Assembly: GCF_000346465.2 (NCBI RefSeq)
Contig: NC_034010.1
Coordinates: 27,242,643 to 27,306,642, forward strand
DNA: 64,000 nucleotides
Direction: 5' to 3'
Origin: Prunus persica
Taxonomy: Eukaryota > Streptophyta > Magnoliopsida > Rosales > Rosaceae
Shown: positions 45,072 through 58,375 of the stretch, piece by piece
How positions within the stretch are numbered: the stretch's first letter is position 1
Layout: every line of letters starts with the position of its first letter
Translations under genes and position numbers: made by a program
Notes under the pieces: model-generated
What the model was told of the DNA's origin: nothing
The model's database searches: none
Seen by the model: the letters and a program-made list of their open reading frames with translations, nothing else

Positions 45072-46815
45072 TCATTGTGGGTGAGAAGGGGAAGGAGCTA
45101 ACAGAGCTAGAGGACAATGGTGATGGTTTCTATGTGGGTCATGAGGAGGAAAAATATGGTGAGAAAGCAATAACTGTTAATGGAGGAAGATGATGATATT
45201 CAAGAAGAAGACGAAGAATAAGATGTGGAAACAGAGGACGAGGCTCCTCCTGTTGTGCCCTGGAAGATGAACCTTATGAGTAAGAATATGAAGCGCCAAG
45301 ATCACCATAGAAAGCCCAAGAAAACCACAAAGAAATCAAAATCTGTAGCAAAACATCAAAAGCAGAACCAAGTGGTAGCAGTTCCCGATCGGAGTAGCAC
45401 AAAATTGGTAAAACACACAATGGCAAGATGGTCTGCAGGGAGGTGAGGACTCTGTTCTTAATTAGTTATATTAGTTATTTGGATATGCTTTAATTAGAAG
45501 TAGGGTTCATGGTTTGATTTGGGTTTAAGGTACAAGGCTACAGAGGAAAGCATGCTGAGGGTGATGAAAGCCAAGGATGCTAAATTCGGGACCCCAATAC
45601 TGAGGCTAGGAAGCTGATTGGGGATATGGGTTTGTTGGACCATTTGCTCAAACACATGGCGGGCAAGGTGGCGCCAGGTGGAGCCTAGAGGTTTAGGCGG
45701 TGGCACAATGCTGATGGAGCCTGGCCTATTGAAAAAAGCCCGACCCGACCCGTTATGGGCTTTAAGATGGCCCGGCCTGCTTTGGGCAGGGCTATACTTG
45801 GGCTTGGGTGTCTGAAGTCTGGCCCGACCCATAGGCCCGGCCCGATTAAGCCCAAGAAAGTCCGGCCCTGCCCTGCCCGGCCCGTTAAGCTCGCATACAT
45901 ATATAAGTATGTATAAATAAGAGTTTAGGTTTAGGATTATATCACTTAAATCACATATATAATTTGTTTCATTTCATTTACTTTTCTTTACTCATTCCTA
46001 GTTTATAATTGGATGATTAGCACATTAATTTGTGTCAATTATTAATTCAACAATTATATATATATAAATAAGATGAACAACATATCACATCACCAAATAT
46101 AATCATGTCACGAAACATAATCGTACCACCAAATATAATTATGCTTTTCTTGAACACATCACCAAATATTTGCATATTTATTCATACCATCCTTTAAAAA
46201 AATATTTTTTTGATACTTATTATTTTTTAAAATTATTTCTTAAAACGTATTACGATCTAATTATGTAATAACCTCAAAAATAATACTTGGTTTTATTATT
46301 TTTGTGGAAAATCTTATTAGTTGTGTGACTTTATTGGGTGTTTTATGAATTTGGTTTGATATGAAAATATTGGAATTAAGTGAGTTTAATCTCAAATTTG
46401 GACTAAAATTCCCTTATGAATAAGTTTATGATTTATTTTTAATGAAGTAGGGCCCGTTTAGGCCCGGCCTGACCCGATAGGCTTTCTCAAGCATGGCTCA
46501 TAGGTCGGGCTTGGGCTTTGAATTTTCTAAAAAACCCAGCCCGATCCATTGACGAGCCCTAGATAGAGCCATGGAGTATTGGCTGGAGAGTGCTGATCTG
46601 TTTAATATCATTAATCCACCAAAAGGTGAACCAACAAATTTTGACATTTCATTTTAATTTGTTTATATTGATTATGGCTGCTTTAATTAACTGCTACTAA
46701 TTGTTCAATTCGATGGGGTTTTTGCAGGAGTATGTAGTGCTGCTAACAATGGAGCAAAATAAGATTAGAGAAAAACTTAGGGAAATATCTCAATTTATGT
46801 CTGTAATGGAGGTAC
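45072..46815 (+). pseudogene. DYAD/AMEIOTIC1-like pseudogene split by a transposon
   Basis: Coding remnants in plus orientation: KTTKKSKSVAKHQKQNQVVA ... LVKHTMARWSAGR, then RYKATEESMLRVMKAKDAKF, GDMGLLDHLLKHMAGKVAPG, RFRRWHNADG and, after the insertion, AMEYWLESADLFNI, followed by a final exon with MEQNKIREKLREI. These are the conserved C-terminal region of SWI1/DYAD (Arabidopsis) and AM1 (rice), nuclear proteins needed for meiotic entry and sister-chromatid cohesion. Breaks: a frame change between FGTPILR and the GDMGLL part, an in-frame TAG before RFRRWHN, and the 841-bp insertion at 45721-46561. No N-terminal half is visible. Confidence 0.75.
45721..46561. mobile_element. Non-autonomous hAT-like insertion, 841 bp, 8-bp TSD
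   Basis: The DYAD-like coding sequence is interrupted exactly between GCTGATGGAGC and CCATGGAG. The flanking 8 bp are GATGGAGC (45713-45720) and GATAGAGC (46562-46569): a target-site duplication with one later change. Both ends are GC-rich with repeated GCCCGACCC/GGGCCCGTTT/GGCCCGGCC motifs, while the middle is AT-rich. No transposase is coded. An 8-bp duplication fits the hAT superfamily. Confidence 0.75.
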
Positions 46816-47106
46816 ACTAGATCTTATTTTTGTAAATAAAATAAAATTAAAAGCAGTCTAGTGGTAGTAGACTAGTGCAGACTAGTGTGTGTGATCTTCA
46901 GTATCAGTATGGTAATGGTGGAAATGCAAGCAATGATGAGTCTTCTAAGCAGCCGTAGCATGACGAGCTGACAAGGTGGTGCTCTTCTTCATCTCCTTCC
47001 ACTACTCCCATATAGATGGGACAGAAATGGTGTGGCTTGCTATGCTATGGCAACTCCTAGCCCTTCTGTGAATAACTTTGCTAAGGGTTGATTCAACTCG
47101 TTTTAT

Positions 47107-47152
<46 letters not shown>

Positions 47153-47693
47153 ATAGACATTATTATTATAATAATTGTAGGAAAATATCATTAGGAATTT
47201 TACATCAATATTAAGGGGTTTTACTGGCTTTTTGTCTAACATAAACGATTTTTGTATTGGGGCACATACGTGTACGGTTATTGTGGGAAAGAAAATATTA
47301 ATATATCCTATTATATATATGATCTTTAATTTGATGAATTTTGGTCGTGCATGTTGTTGGGGTTCATATGGTAATATCGTTATTTGATTGATATCATGCA
47401 GACATAACATAAAGTATGAAGAAAAATAAATTGCGGCCATCCATAGGGGAACATCCTTTTAAATTAATGACTGGTAGTGACCAAAAAGGCCCGGGGACCC
47501 CTCTCTCTAAAGTTTTGTCTTTTGGTCACGTTTTCTCGGAAGTTTAGGAATTGAAAACTTGTTCTTCTCTCTCCAAAAGTTTTGCTTTTTGGCAAGTTTG
47601 ATTTATAAAGGAAATAGGCTCGGGAAAGTAGACCTGACATTCGTGTCGTGTACAATATTACCACCTCTACGGGAAAGATTGAAACTTTGTTCT
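46816..47693. other. Intergenic DNA with a (CT)n run, left of the copia element
   Basis: No gene seen. A CT dinucleotide run of about 43 bp lies at 47109-47151. The copia element's left target duplication (GTTCT) ends this stretch. Confidence 0.6.
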
Positions 47694-48079
47694 TGTTATA
47701 AAACTAGAATAATCAGTTGATGAGAAGTACCACTGTAATATTGGGAGTGGAATTATATTTCTCTTTGTAGTGTTTACACTGACAGAATTTCTCCTCTGAT
47801 AGACTCCACTCTTTCTCTTCTCTCTGACTCTCACTCTTTTTCTTTCTCTCTTCCGTTCTTTCTTTCCTCACTCTTTCTTCTCTTCTTTTTGGTGTGTTTT
47901 ACAAGTGAATGAACGAGCCTATTTATAGACTAATCTTCCCAACATAATGATTTCATCTTTTGACTAATCTTCATTCTTTTCTATCACCATCATTTCTCAT
48001 TTTGACTACCATACTTAATAAGATCATTTTTCTTCCATCATTTCTCTTTATGTGGGCTTCACCAATATTATTTACAACA
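47694..48079 (-). repeat. Copia 3' LTR
   Basis: 386 bp, plus-strand ends TGTTATAAAA and ATTTACAACA. Differs from the partner LTR by six substitutions and no indels. Confidence 0.97.
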
Positions 48080-48118
48080 CTCCTCCTTGAAGACCACATG
48101 TCCCTAGATTGGTTGCCT

Positions 48119-48285
48119 CATTAAAACCTTGCTTGGAAAAACTCAGTGGGAAAAAACCTAAGCGAAGGAAAAAGAGTACAACTTTATTTGGGACATAAGG
48201 ATAATGCGCTCATGTTGCCTCGTTAAAACCTTGCTAGGAAAAACCCGGTGGGAAAAAACTCTAATCGAAGGAAAAAGAGTACAAC
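48119..48285. repeat. Direct duplication inside the copia 3' non-coding region
   Basis: Two copies about 100 bp apart, each with TTAAAACCTTGCTTGGAAAA (or CTAGG), GTGGGAAAAAAC and CGAAGGAAAAAGAGTACAAC. They lie between the RNase H stop and the 3' LTR. Confidence 0.85.
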
Positions 48286-48301
48286 GCGCATATGTCCTGT
48301 G

Positions 48302-51300
48302 TTAGAGGACTCTTGAATGCTCCCCCTGATTTTGCATGCTCCAACTTGATTTCTTGCAAAGTTGTCGTAATCCGATGCCATGCACTAACTTTTGGAATGT
48401 ACATTTCGGCAATGATTTAGTGAAGAGATCTGCCAGGTTATCGCTTGAGCGGATTTGTCTGACTTTGATTTCTTGACTCTTCTGGAGCTCGTGTGTATAG
48501 AAAAACTTTGGTGATATGTGCTTAGTCCTGTCACCCTTGATATACCCTCCTGTGATCTGAGCAATACAAGCTGCATTGTCCTCATTCAGGATTGTTGGAG
48601 TGTCTGTTGCTGAGAGTAGGGCACACATGCTTCGGATGTGATGGATCACCGACCTTAACCAAACGCATTCACCACTGGCTTCATGGAGGGCAAGTATTTC
48701 TGAGTGATTGGAAGATGTGGCCACTAGTGTTTGTTTCGTTGAGCGCCATGAGATTGCAGTTCCTCCGCATGTAAATACATACCCAGTCTGTGATCGTCCT
48801 TGATGTGGATCAGAGAGATATCCTGCATCTGCATAACCAACAATACTCTGGGAGCTGGTCGATTCACTGGAATAGAATAAGCCCATGTCTGTTGTCCCAC
48901 GAAGGTATCGTAGGACATGTTTGATGCCGGTCCAATGTCGCCTTGTTGGAGCAGAACTGTACCTTGCTAACAGATTTACTGAAAATGATATGTCTGGTCT
49001 GGTACATTGTGCCAGGTACAATAAAGCACATATTGCACTAAGATATGGTACTTCTGGACCAAGGACCATTTCATCATCCCCTTTTGGACGATATGGGTCT
49101 TTCTTAGTGTCAAGCGACCGAACGACCATTGGAGTGCTAAGTGGATGGGCTTTATCCATGCCAAACCGTTTCAATACTTTTTCAGTATAAGTTGATTGAT
49201 GCACCAAAATTCCATTAGCACTATGCTCAATCTGCAAGCCAAGACAATATTTTGTCTTTCCAAGGTCTTTCATCTCAAATTCACGTTTGAGATAATCAGC
49301 AGTCTTTTGAAGCTCTTCAGAAGTTCCAATCAGGTTCATGTCGTTGACATATACTGCCACTATCGCAAATCCAGACTCTGATTTCTTAATAAACACACAT
49401 GGGCAAATAGGATCATTTGTGTATCCTTCCTTCAGTAAATACTTACTGAGACGATTGTACCACATTCGTCCAGATTGTTTTAGCCCATATAATGATCTTC
49501 TCAATTTAACTGAGAACATGCCCCGTGGTTTATTTCTGGCTGCTTCAGGCAGCTTGAATCCTTCTGGAACTTTCATGTATATATCTGTATCCAATTCTCC
49601 ATACAGATATGCAGTAATGACATCCATGAGTCTCATTTCAAGTTTTTCCGAAACCGCCAAACTTATTAAGTAACGGAATGTAATTGTGTCCATTACTGGA
49701 GAGTACGTTTCCACACAATCAATTCCAGGCCTTTGTGAAAAACTTTGCGCAACGAGTCGCGCTTTATACCTTGAGATCTCATTTTTCTCATTGCGCTTTC
49801 TTGTAAATACCCACTTGTAACCTACAGGGTTCACATTGGGTGGAGTTGGAATAATATGTCCAAAAACACTCATTTTTTCCAAAGAATTTAATTATGCCTG
49901 GATTGCATCTTTCCATTTGGGCCAATCTTGCCTCTGTGTACATTCATTAATAGAGCATGGCTCAATATCATCATCTTTTATGATCTCAGCAGCCACTGAG
50001 AATGCAAATATATCATCGATGATCATCTCATTTCTACTCCACAATTCATCAGTGGACGCATAATTTATGGAGATTTCTTGACTTTCAGGTACAGTTGCCA
50101 CTCCAGGGGCACTTGTCTCACTAACGACGTTTTCCTTTTCAGGAAGTACCTGTCCCTCTTTGGGGGCATTTGAATTATGAATTGTGGGCTCTCTATTTAT
50201 TTCATTTGGATTCATTTTGTCCATCAACTTCCTCTTTCGAGGAACTGAATCCTTTGAGCCTAGTGGTCTGCCACGCTTCAGGCGTGCAACAGATGAACCA
50301 TTTGCTGGCACATTGCCTTGTCCATTATGGACATCAATCCGTGCGGGTGCATTTGCAGCTGGGATATGAGATTTCGTCACCTTTGCTGCATCATTAAATG
50401 CATCTAGCATCTGATTTGCAATACTTTGGAGGTGAATGATCCTTCTCACTTCGTTTTCGCATTGAGTAGTATGAGGATCGAGATGAGACAATGTGGATAC
50501 ATTCCATGATAATTCATGTCGTTTTTCAGGAATGAGTTTGCCTTGTTCTTTAGACACAGATTTTTCTCCACCTAATGATGGGAAGATTGTCTCATCAAAA
50601 TGACAATCCGCAAACCGTGCGGTAAAAATATCACCCGTCAGGGGTTCCAGATATCTGATGATAGATGGTGACTCAAAACCAACATAAATTCCCAATCTGC
50701 GTTGAGGGCCCATCTTAGTACGTTGCGGTGGTGCAATGGGCACATATACCGCACACCCAAAAATTCTTAAATGTGAAATGTTTGGTTGATTCCCCAATAC
50801 GAGTTGTATTGGAGAATATTGATTGTTGGCGACGGGCCTCAATCGCACAAGTGATGCTGCATGTAAAATGGCATATCCCCAAGCAAAAACTGGCAACTTT
50901 GTTTTCATTAGCAAAGTGCGTGCTATCAACTGAAGGCGCTTAATTAAAGCTTTTGCCAAGCCATTTTGAGTATGCACATGGGGAACAGGGTGTTCAATGT
51001 CAATGCCTAGTGACATGCAGTAGTCATCAAAAGTTTGAGATGTAAATTCACCAGCATTATCGAGTCTGATTGACTTAATGGGATAATCTGGGAATTGGGC
51101 TCGTAATTTAATTATCTGAGCCAAAAGTCTAGCAAATGCCATATTCCGAGTAGACAAAAGACAAACATGTGACCATCAAGTAGATGCGTCCACCAAGACC
51201 ATAAAGTATCGAAATGGTCCACATGGGGGATGAATAGGTCCACAAATGTCCCCTTGAATTCTCTGCAAAAATGATGGAGACTCAACATCAACCTTCGGTT

Positions 51301-52015
51301 GTGATGTTCTGATCACCAACTTCCCTTGTGAACAAGCTTGGCAAAAGATGTCACTTGATAACATAATGTGTTTAGTCAACAAGGGATGTCCTTTAGAGTT
51401 AGTGATGATTCTGCGCATCATGGTGGATCCAGGATGACCCAACCTGTCATGCCAAAGCTTAAAAGCATTTGAGTCAATGGACTCTTGGTCCATGACACTA
51501 TGTGCCTCAATTGTCCGTATGGTTGTATAATACAACCCTGATGAGAGCGCACAAAGCCTCTCCAGTATACGCTTTTGGGTATCACTGGAGGTAATGCAAA
51601 GATATTCCATGTTTTTCTCTTTCTTTGTTTCAACATGGTAGCCATTCAAACGTATATCTTTGAAACTCAACAGATTCCTTCTGGAGTTAGATGAATACAA
51701 AGCATCTGGAATGGACAGTATTGTTCCATTTGGTAACATAATTTGGGCTATCCCTGAGCCTTCAATCAGATTTGCAGGACCTGATATGGTTGTTACCTTT
51801 GCTTTTGTAAGCATTAATTTTGAGAAATACTTCCGATCTTGAAGGATCGTATGAGTAGTCGCGCTGTCTGCGAGACAAATATCTTTGGCATAACCTTTGT
51901 TTTGAGGGCATCCATAATTTACATCCATGCCTTCAAATAAGCACACACACACTGTAATTAATAAAGAAGAAAACATTACCACTTTTATTGGATGAAAAAT
52001 TAAACAACACTTCAT
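48302..52015 (-). pseudogene. pol: Copia pol: protease, integrase, RT, RNase H (interrupted)
   Basis: One frame throughout, broken by two stops (51176-51178 and 49892-49894). Order: protease (CLADSATTHTIL), pre-integrase (WHDRLGHPG, then CQACSQGK), integrase core (IQGDICGPI; SIRLDNAGEF; NGLAKALIKR), linker with KRGRPLGSKD, reverse transcriptase (GYKWVFTRKR; LMDVITAYLYGEL; RSLYGLKQSGRMW; VYVNDMNLIG) and RNase H (GYADAGYLSDPHQ; ISWRSTKQTLVATSS; LADLFTKSLPK). Two catalytic positions depart from the family: the integrase glutamate is Lys (NGLAK) and the reverse-transcriptase double Asp reads Asn-Asp (YVND). It starts 27 bp after the gag stop in a different frame. Confidence 0.9.
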
Positions 52016-52041
52016 CTAATACAAATAGTACATTAAGGAAT

Positions 52042-53130
52042 TTAATCTAATTCGGACTCAGAAGCTTCATTCCCTTTTTCAGTAACAAAGTCAGAAACAT
52101 CCAGATGCGTCTTGTTTAGCTGACGCGATATTTATGATGAGCCATCTGTGGCTGGTAGAGCATGATCAATATAATTTATCTCCACTTTCCTGTTCTTAAG
52201 TGAAGCTTGATAGAGATCCGCCAAATGCTTGGGCGTACGACATGCGCGCACCCAGTGTCCCTTTGCACCACATCTGTGACAAGTGCTTTCAACATTTCTA
52301 GGCACATGGCTCATCTGTGCCTTTCACTTATTACGGGATGTATTTTTGCCATTCGTGGATGGACCGCTTCTTGGACCGAAACCCTCTGAACGAGCACCAC
52401 GATCTTTTCTGCTTCCTTGCCAGCGGCCACGCTTGCCCCCTCGCCCACGTTTGTGGATACTACCACGAGATGAAGTGGCATTCACTTCTTGAGATGCAGC
52501 ATTTATTTCAGGAAGTGGTGCTGAGCCTGTTGGGCGAGATTGGTGATTCTTTAATAAGAGCTCATTATTCTGCTCAGCTAACAATAGGCAAGATACAAGT
52601 TCCGAGTACTTCTTGAAATCGCTATGTATGTATTGCTGCTGAAGGAGGACATTTGAAGCATGAAAAGTGCTCAGAGTTTTTTCGAGCATATCCTCCTCAG
52701 ATATATTTTCCCCACATAGCCTCATTAATGAGGTAATTCTGTGCATAGCAGAGTTATACTCTGACACTGACTTGAAATCTTGAAATCTCAAGTGAGTCCA
52801 TTCGTATCTAGCTCTTGGGAGAGTCACCATCCTCTGGTGATCGTATCTTTCACCTAGAGCTTGCCATAGAACCAACGGTTCATCAACCACCACATATTCG
52901 CTCTTCAGCGCTTCATGGATGTGGCGGCGAAGAAAGATCATGGCCTTCGCATTCTCTTCAGGCGAAGCATCATTCTCATCTACAATTGTTTGTCCGAGGC
53001 CATTGGCTCGTAGATGAATTTTGGCATCCAGGACCCATGATAAATAGTTGTCCCCGGAAAGGTCCAAGGCAGCAAACTCTAGTTTTGCCAAATTTGCCAT
53101 CCGAAACTTTAGGCTCGAGATCTGGGACAT
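52042..53130 (-). pseudogene. gag: Copia gag with internal stops
   Basis: Starts MSQISSLKFRMANLAKLEFA with the UBN2/gag core (LSGDNYLSWVLDAKIHLRA; RYEWTHLRFQDFKSVSEYN). A basic Gly/Arg segment (KRGRGGKRGRWQGSRK) and one zinc knuckle (CHRCGAKGHWVRAC; C-x2-C-x4-H-x4-C) follow. In-frame stops at 52324-52326 (TGA, just before the knuckle) and 52132-52134 interrupt the frame, which otherwise ends at 52042 after SESELD. Confidence 0.85.
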
Positions 53131-53189
53131 TAAGCCACTTATTAATAGGAATTTCAGGCCCTCATTATTCAGGTATATTAATTGATGAT

Positions 53190-53640
53190 AAAAATAAAGT
53201 GCTATGAATTTGCTGGTATGGACGATAAACCCGCACCATACCTTAAATAAAATTAAATGTGCGGTAAAGTAAATTCATAAAGTAAATTGCTTGCTGTATG
53301 GACGTTAATTCCGCACCATACTTTAAATAAAAGGAAATATAAAGTATGAGTGTTAATTCCACATTATACTTTTAATAAAAGTAAATGTGCAGTAAAGTAA
53401 ATTCATAAAGTATGAGGGTTAATTCCACATCATACTTTTAATAAAAGTAAATGTACAGTAAAGTAAATTCATAAAGTATGAGGGTTAATTCCATATCATA
53501 CTTTTAGTAAATGTACAGTAAAGTAAATTCATAAAGTATGAGGGTTAATTCCACATCATACTTTAAGTAATAGTAAATGTGCTTGTATGGGCACTAATTC
53601 TGCTCCATACTTTTAAATAAAAGTAAAGGCATAGACGATA
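53190..53640. repeat. Tandem repeat array in the copia leader
   Basis: About six to seven diverged units of 55-70 bp, each carrying AAAGTAAATTCATAAAGTAT, then GGGTTAATTCCACATCATAC and a TTTTAATAAAAGTAAATG segment. The array lies between the gag start and the 5' LTR, so it belongs to the untranslated leader of the genomic RNA. Looser versions continue to about 53800. Confidence 0.85.
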
Positions 53641-54130
53641 AACCCGCGCCACCCTTTTAAATAAATATTGCCGTATGGGTAATAAACCTACTCCATATCA
53701 TAAATAAAATAAATGTGGGGATAAAAAAACCTCCACCTAATGTATAAGAAGTCCATAATATATCATATATTGTGGGCAATATAACTGCGCCACTATTCAA
53801 GATATAATAGATGGGTTTTAAGATCACACCATCATTTTATTACAATAATTTGTGTTACAACGCGATGGGTAAAAAAAAAATACACCACCATAAAATAACA
53901 GGACGGGGTATAAAACCACGTCATTCCAAATTACGTTACAAAGAAGTAAATTAAACAAGCATGGATGAAACAACATAGAAATTGTGAGAACACAAAAAAG
54001 AAAGTTTGCATGTCGTCGTAGTAGTAAAGTGAGAGTAGACATATGACAGAGAGGAAACAGAGAAATAACCACATAGTGTTGAGTTGGGAAAAATTCAAAA
54101 ATAAAAGGAGAGACTTTCGTGCTGATAACG

Positions 54131-54516
54131 TGTTATAAAACTAGAATAATCAGTTGATGAGAAGTACCACTGTAATATTGGGAGTGGAATTATATTTCTC
54201 TTTGTAGTGTTTACACTGACATAATTTCTCATCTGATAGACTCCACTCTTTCTCTTCTCTCTGACTCTCACTCTTTCTCTTTCTCTCTTCCGTTCTTTCT
54301 TTCCTCACTCTTTCTTCTCTTCTTTTTGGTGTGTTTTACAAGTGAATGAACGAGCCTATTTATAGACTAATCTTCCCAACATAATGATTTCATCTTTTGA
54401 CTAATCTTCATTCTTTTCTAACACCATCATTTCTCTTTTTGACTACCATACTCAATAAGATCATTTTTCTTCCATCATTTCTCTTTATGTGGGCTTCACC
54501 AATATTATTTACAACA
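54131..54516 (-). repeat. Copia 5' LTR
   Basis: 386 bp, ends TGTTATAAAA and ATTTACAACA, followed by target duplication GTTCT. In the minus orientation of the element this is the promoter-bearing LTR. Confidence 0.97.
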
Positions 54517-55228
54517 GTTCTTTTCTTTATGAAACAACAAAAGTGTAGGACTTCGACATAAAAGAAAAAGAAAGAAAAAAACCATCCCCTCGTGTTTTTC
54601 ATCTAGGCCAACAACCAATGTCCCAAATCAGGAGAAGATTCGTGGTAGTTTACACAGTGCCATAATTCCAACTTAGCAAACCCAAAAAAGAAAGAAAAGA
54701 AAAACAGTAATAATAATAATAATAATAATAATAATATATAATCCAAGATTGCACCTTGTTTCTTGCTGAGATGAATTAGAGTTCAAAAGAACTGTAAAAA
54801 AAATAAAAATTACAGGGCAATGCCTCACGGAAAAGTTGGCTCTTAATTTTTAAGAGGCAAAATAAGCTTTGGTGGCAGCTAAACTATTCCAACTCTGGAA
54901 ATGGTGCTTGAATGTTCAAAATGGTTTTGCAGAGGGAGATATTTATGAATTTTTCTTCTTTTCTCAAGAGGATTTGAAGAAGAGCTCAAAGTTTGAGTCT
55001 TGACCCTTAAACAACTGGGTACGTTCTTATCTTGTTGTTGTGTTGTGTGGTTTTTCTTGTAAGTTGGCGTCTGTGTACTTTCTGGGTTTTTGAAATTTGT
55101 GAGCCTCTTTTTGGTTTTGAATGGCACTTTGCATATGTGTTTGCGAGCATGTCTTTGTGTATTTAAAATTTTGGTTCTTTTTGGTAGTTTGAGGCTTATT
55201 TCAAGAAAATTCATTTCTGAATCTGCCA

Positions 55229-55272
<44 letters not shown>

Positions 55273-55671
55273 GCTTGTCGTAAGATTTATGTATTGCTGG
55301 GTAATTTGATTTGAAGAAGGTTCATTTTCTTCAAGATATACCTACGTGAAGTTGTTATTTTAAATCCTAATATTTTTATAATAAAATTCTGATTTATTTG
55401 ATTTATCTGGTCTGTTGCGAGTAGTAATTGTGCTTTGCTTCTACATGTTACATGTTACAGAGGATTCAGTGTAACAGAGGAGTGGCAGAGTAATGGATGG
55501 GAGTGAATTATGGAAGCACATGGCAGTGTCGCATTGGAGGCGGCACCTTCCCCTCTTTCTTTTTTTTCTTTTTTGGTCAAGAACTCTAATTTCATTCAAC
55601 TTGAAAAAAAGAGAAGGTACAAGATACAAAAGACAACAAAAACTGAAGGGAGGAGTGGAAAAGCCTTCCCC
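54517..55671. other. Intergenic DNA with two microsatellites
   Basis: No gene supported. A (TAA)n run lies at about 54708-54736 and a (CT)n run at about 55232-55268. The open frames around 55090-55314 and 54879-55229 are mutual shadows without family resemblance. Confidence 0.5.
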
Positions 55672-56067
55672 TCTTTCAGTTGTTGCCATTGCTATCAGTG
55701 GGAAACAGAAAGAGCAAATACATTGTTAGATGGGCTCTGGAGAAGTTTGTTCCGGAGGGAAATGTTTTCTTCAAGTTGACACAAGTGCGCCCGAGGATTA
55801 CTGGAGTTCCAACACCAAGTAAGTATAAACATGAGTATAAATTTGAGACATTCATAAACTGGGTTTAGCTCATGAATTCATTCATTTGGTATTCTAATTC
55901 TTTTAAGACTGATTTGGTATTCAAATTTTTTATTTTATTTTATAAAATTACCGTTATGTTTACAAATTCTTGTTTTTGTTGTGAATATAGTGGGAAATCT
56001 GATTCCATTGTCACAAGTACGAGCAGCAGCAGCAATCGGTATTGGCATATTTCAGAGAAATTCAGGA
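55672..56067 (+). pseudogene. Fragment of a USP-domain receptor kinase / U-box gene
   Basis: Starts SVVAIAISG in one frame and continues in another (GNRKSKYIVRWALEKFVPEG, then VFFKLTQVRPRITGVPTP), so a one-base frame change lies near 55696. After an intron with GT at about 55820 and AG at about 55989, it continues MGNLIPLSQVRAAA. This is the start of the universal-stress-protein domain of plant USP-protein kinase (often U-box, PUB51/52-like) genes, which read VAVA..G..SK.A..WALEKF and VPTPMGN.IP.SQVR. Similarity stops at about 56035; no kinase or U-box part follows. Confidence 0.75.
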
Positions 56068-56270
56068 GGAACAGAGCAAAGAAGATTTTCTATTTGAATG
56101 GATAAAAGTTAGAAGAAGACGACGGGCAGTGAAGAGCTTATTAGCAACAGCTTTATAGCAAAGTGCCTCAGAAAAACTGCACAACCAAAACAACCATCCA
56201 AAGAAATAATACTGCAGAGTATATAAATCTAAACCCGCGTTCACAACTCATAATAACCGACCCGTCACCC
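56068..56270. repeat. Dispersed duplicate, copy 2 (pairs with 44388-44533)
   Basis: Shares CTATTTGAATGGATAAAAG, GCAGTGAAGAGCTTATTAGC, GCAAAGTGCCTCAGAAAAAC and CTCATAATAACCGACCC with the left copy. It abuts the USP-kinase fragment and lies about 100 bp beyond the RPL10 stop codon. Confidence 0.85.
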
Positions 56271-56365
56271 CAGTATAAGTTTGATCTGAAAATAGACGAA
56301 CACGAAAAAAATAGAGAGTCCTCATGAGTTCTACATAAATACTATGACAAAAGCAGCATCATTTT

Positions 56366-58294
<1,929 letters not shown>

Positions 58295-58351
58295 GCCGAG
58301 CTCCTGATTCTCCTCCTCCTGTTTGCGCTTCCGGGAAGAAACCCACGCCTG

Positions 58352-58375
58352 AAACCCTATTGCGGGCTTTTTATA
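58352..58375 (-). promoter_or_regulatory. RPL10 core promoter: TATA box and telo-box
   Basis: On the minus strand TATAAAAA (58375-58368) is followed 8 bp later by TAGGGTTT (58359-58352), the telo-box motif (AAACCCTA) common in plant ribosomal-protein promoters and leaders. The TATA box is about 75 bp upstream of the ATG. Confidence 0.6.

Larger units (their letters stand above)
47694..54516 (-). mobile_element. Ty1/copia LTR retrotransposon, structurally complete
   Basis: 6823 bp bounded by two 386-bp LTRs, each TG...CA, with the same 5-bp sequence GTTCT directly outside both ends (47689-47693 and 54517-54521). Coding runs on the minus strand in copia order: gag, protease, integrase, reverse transcriptase, RNase H. 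Next to the 5' LTR (right end) the minus strand reads CGTTATCAGCACGA, in the primer-binding position. Next to the 3' LTR it reads AAGGAGGAG, a short polypurine tract. The LTRs differ at six sites (98.4% identical), so insertion is recent, yet gag and pol carry stops and changed catalytic residues. It is probably non-autonomous now. Confidence 0.97.

Noticed and set aside
54879..55314. Opposed open frames of 116 and 74 residues
   Set aside because: Overlap each other on opposite strands, one includes a CT microsatellite, and neither resembles a known protein.
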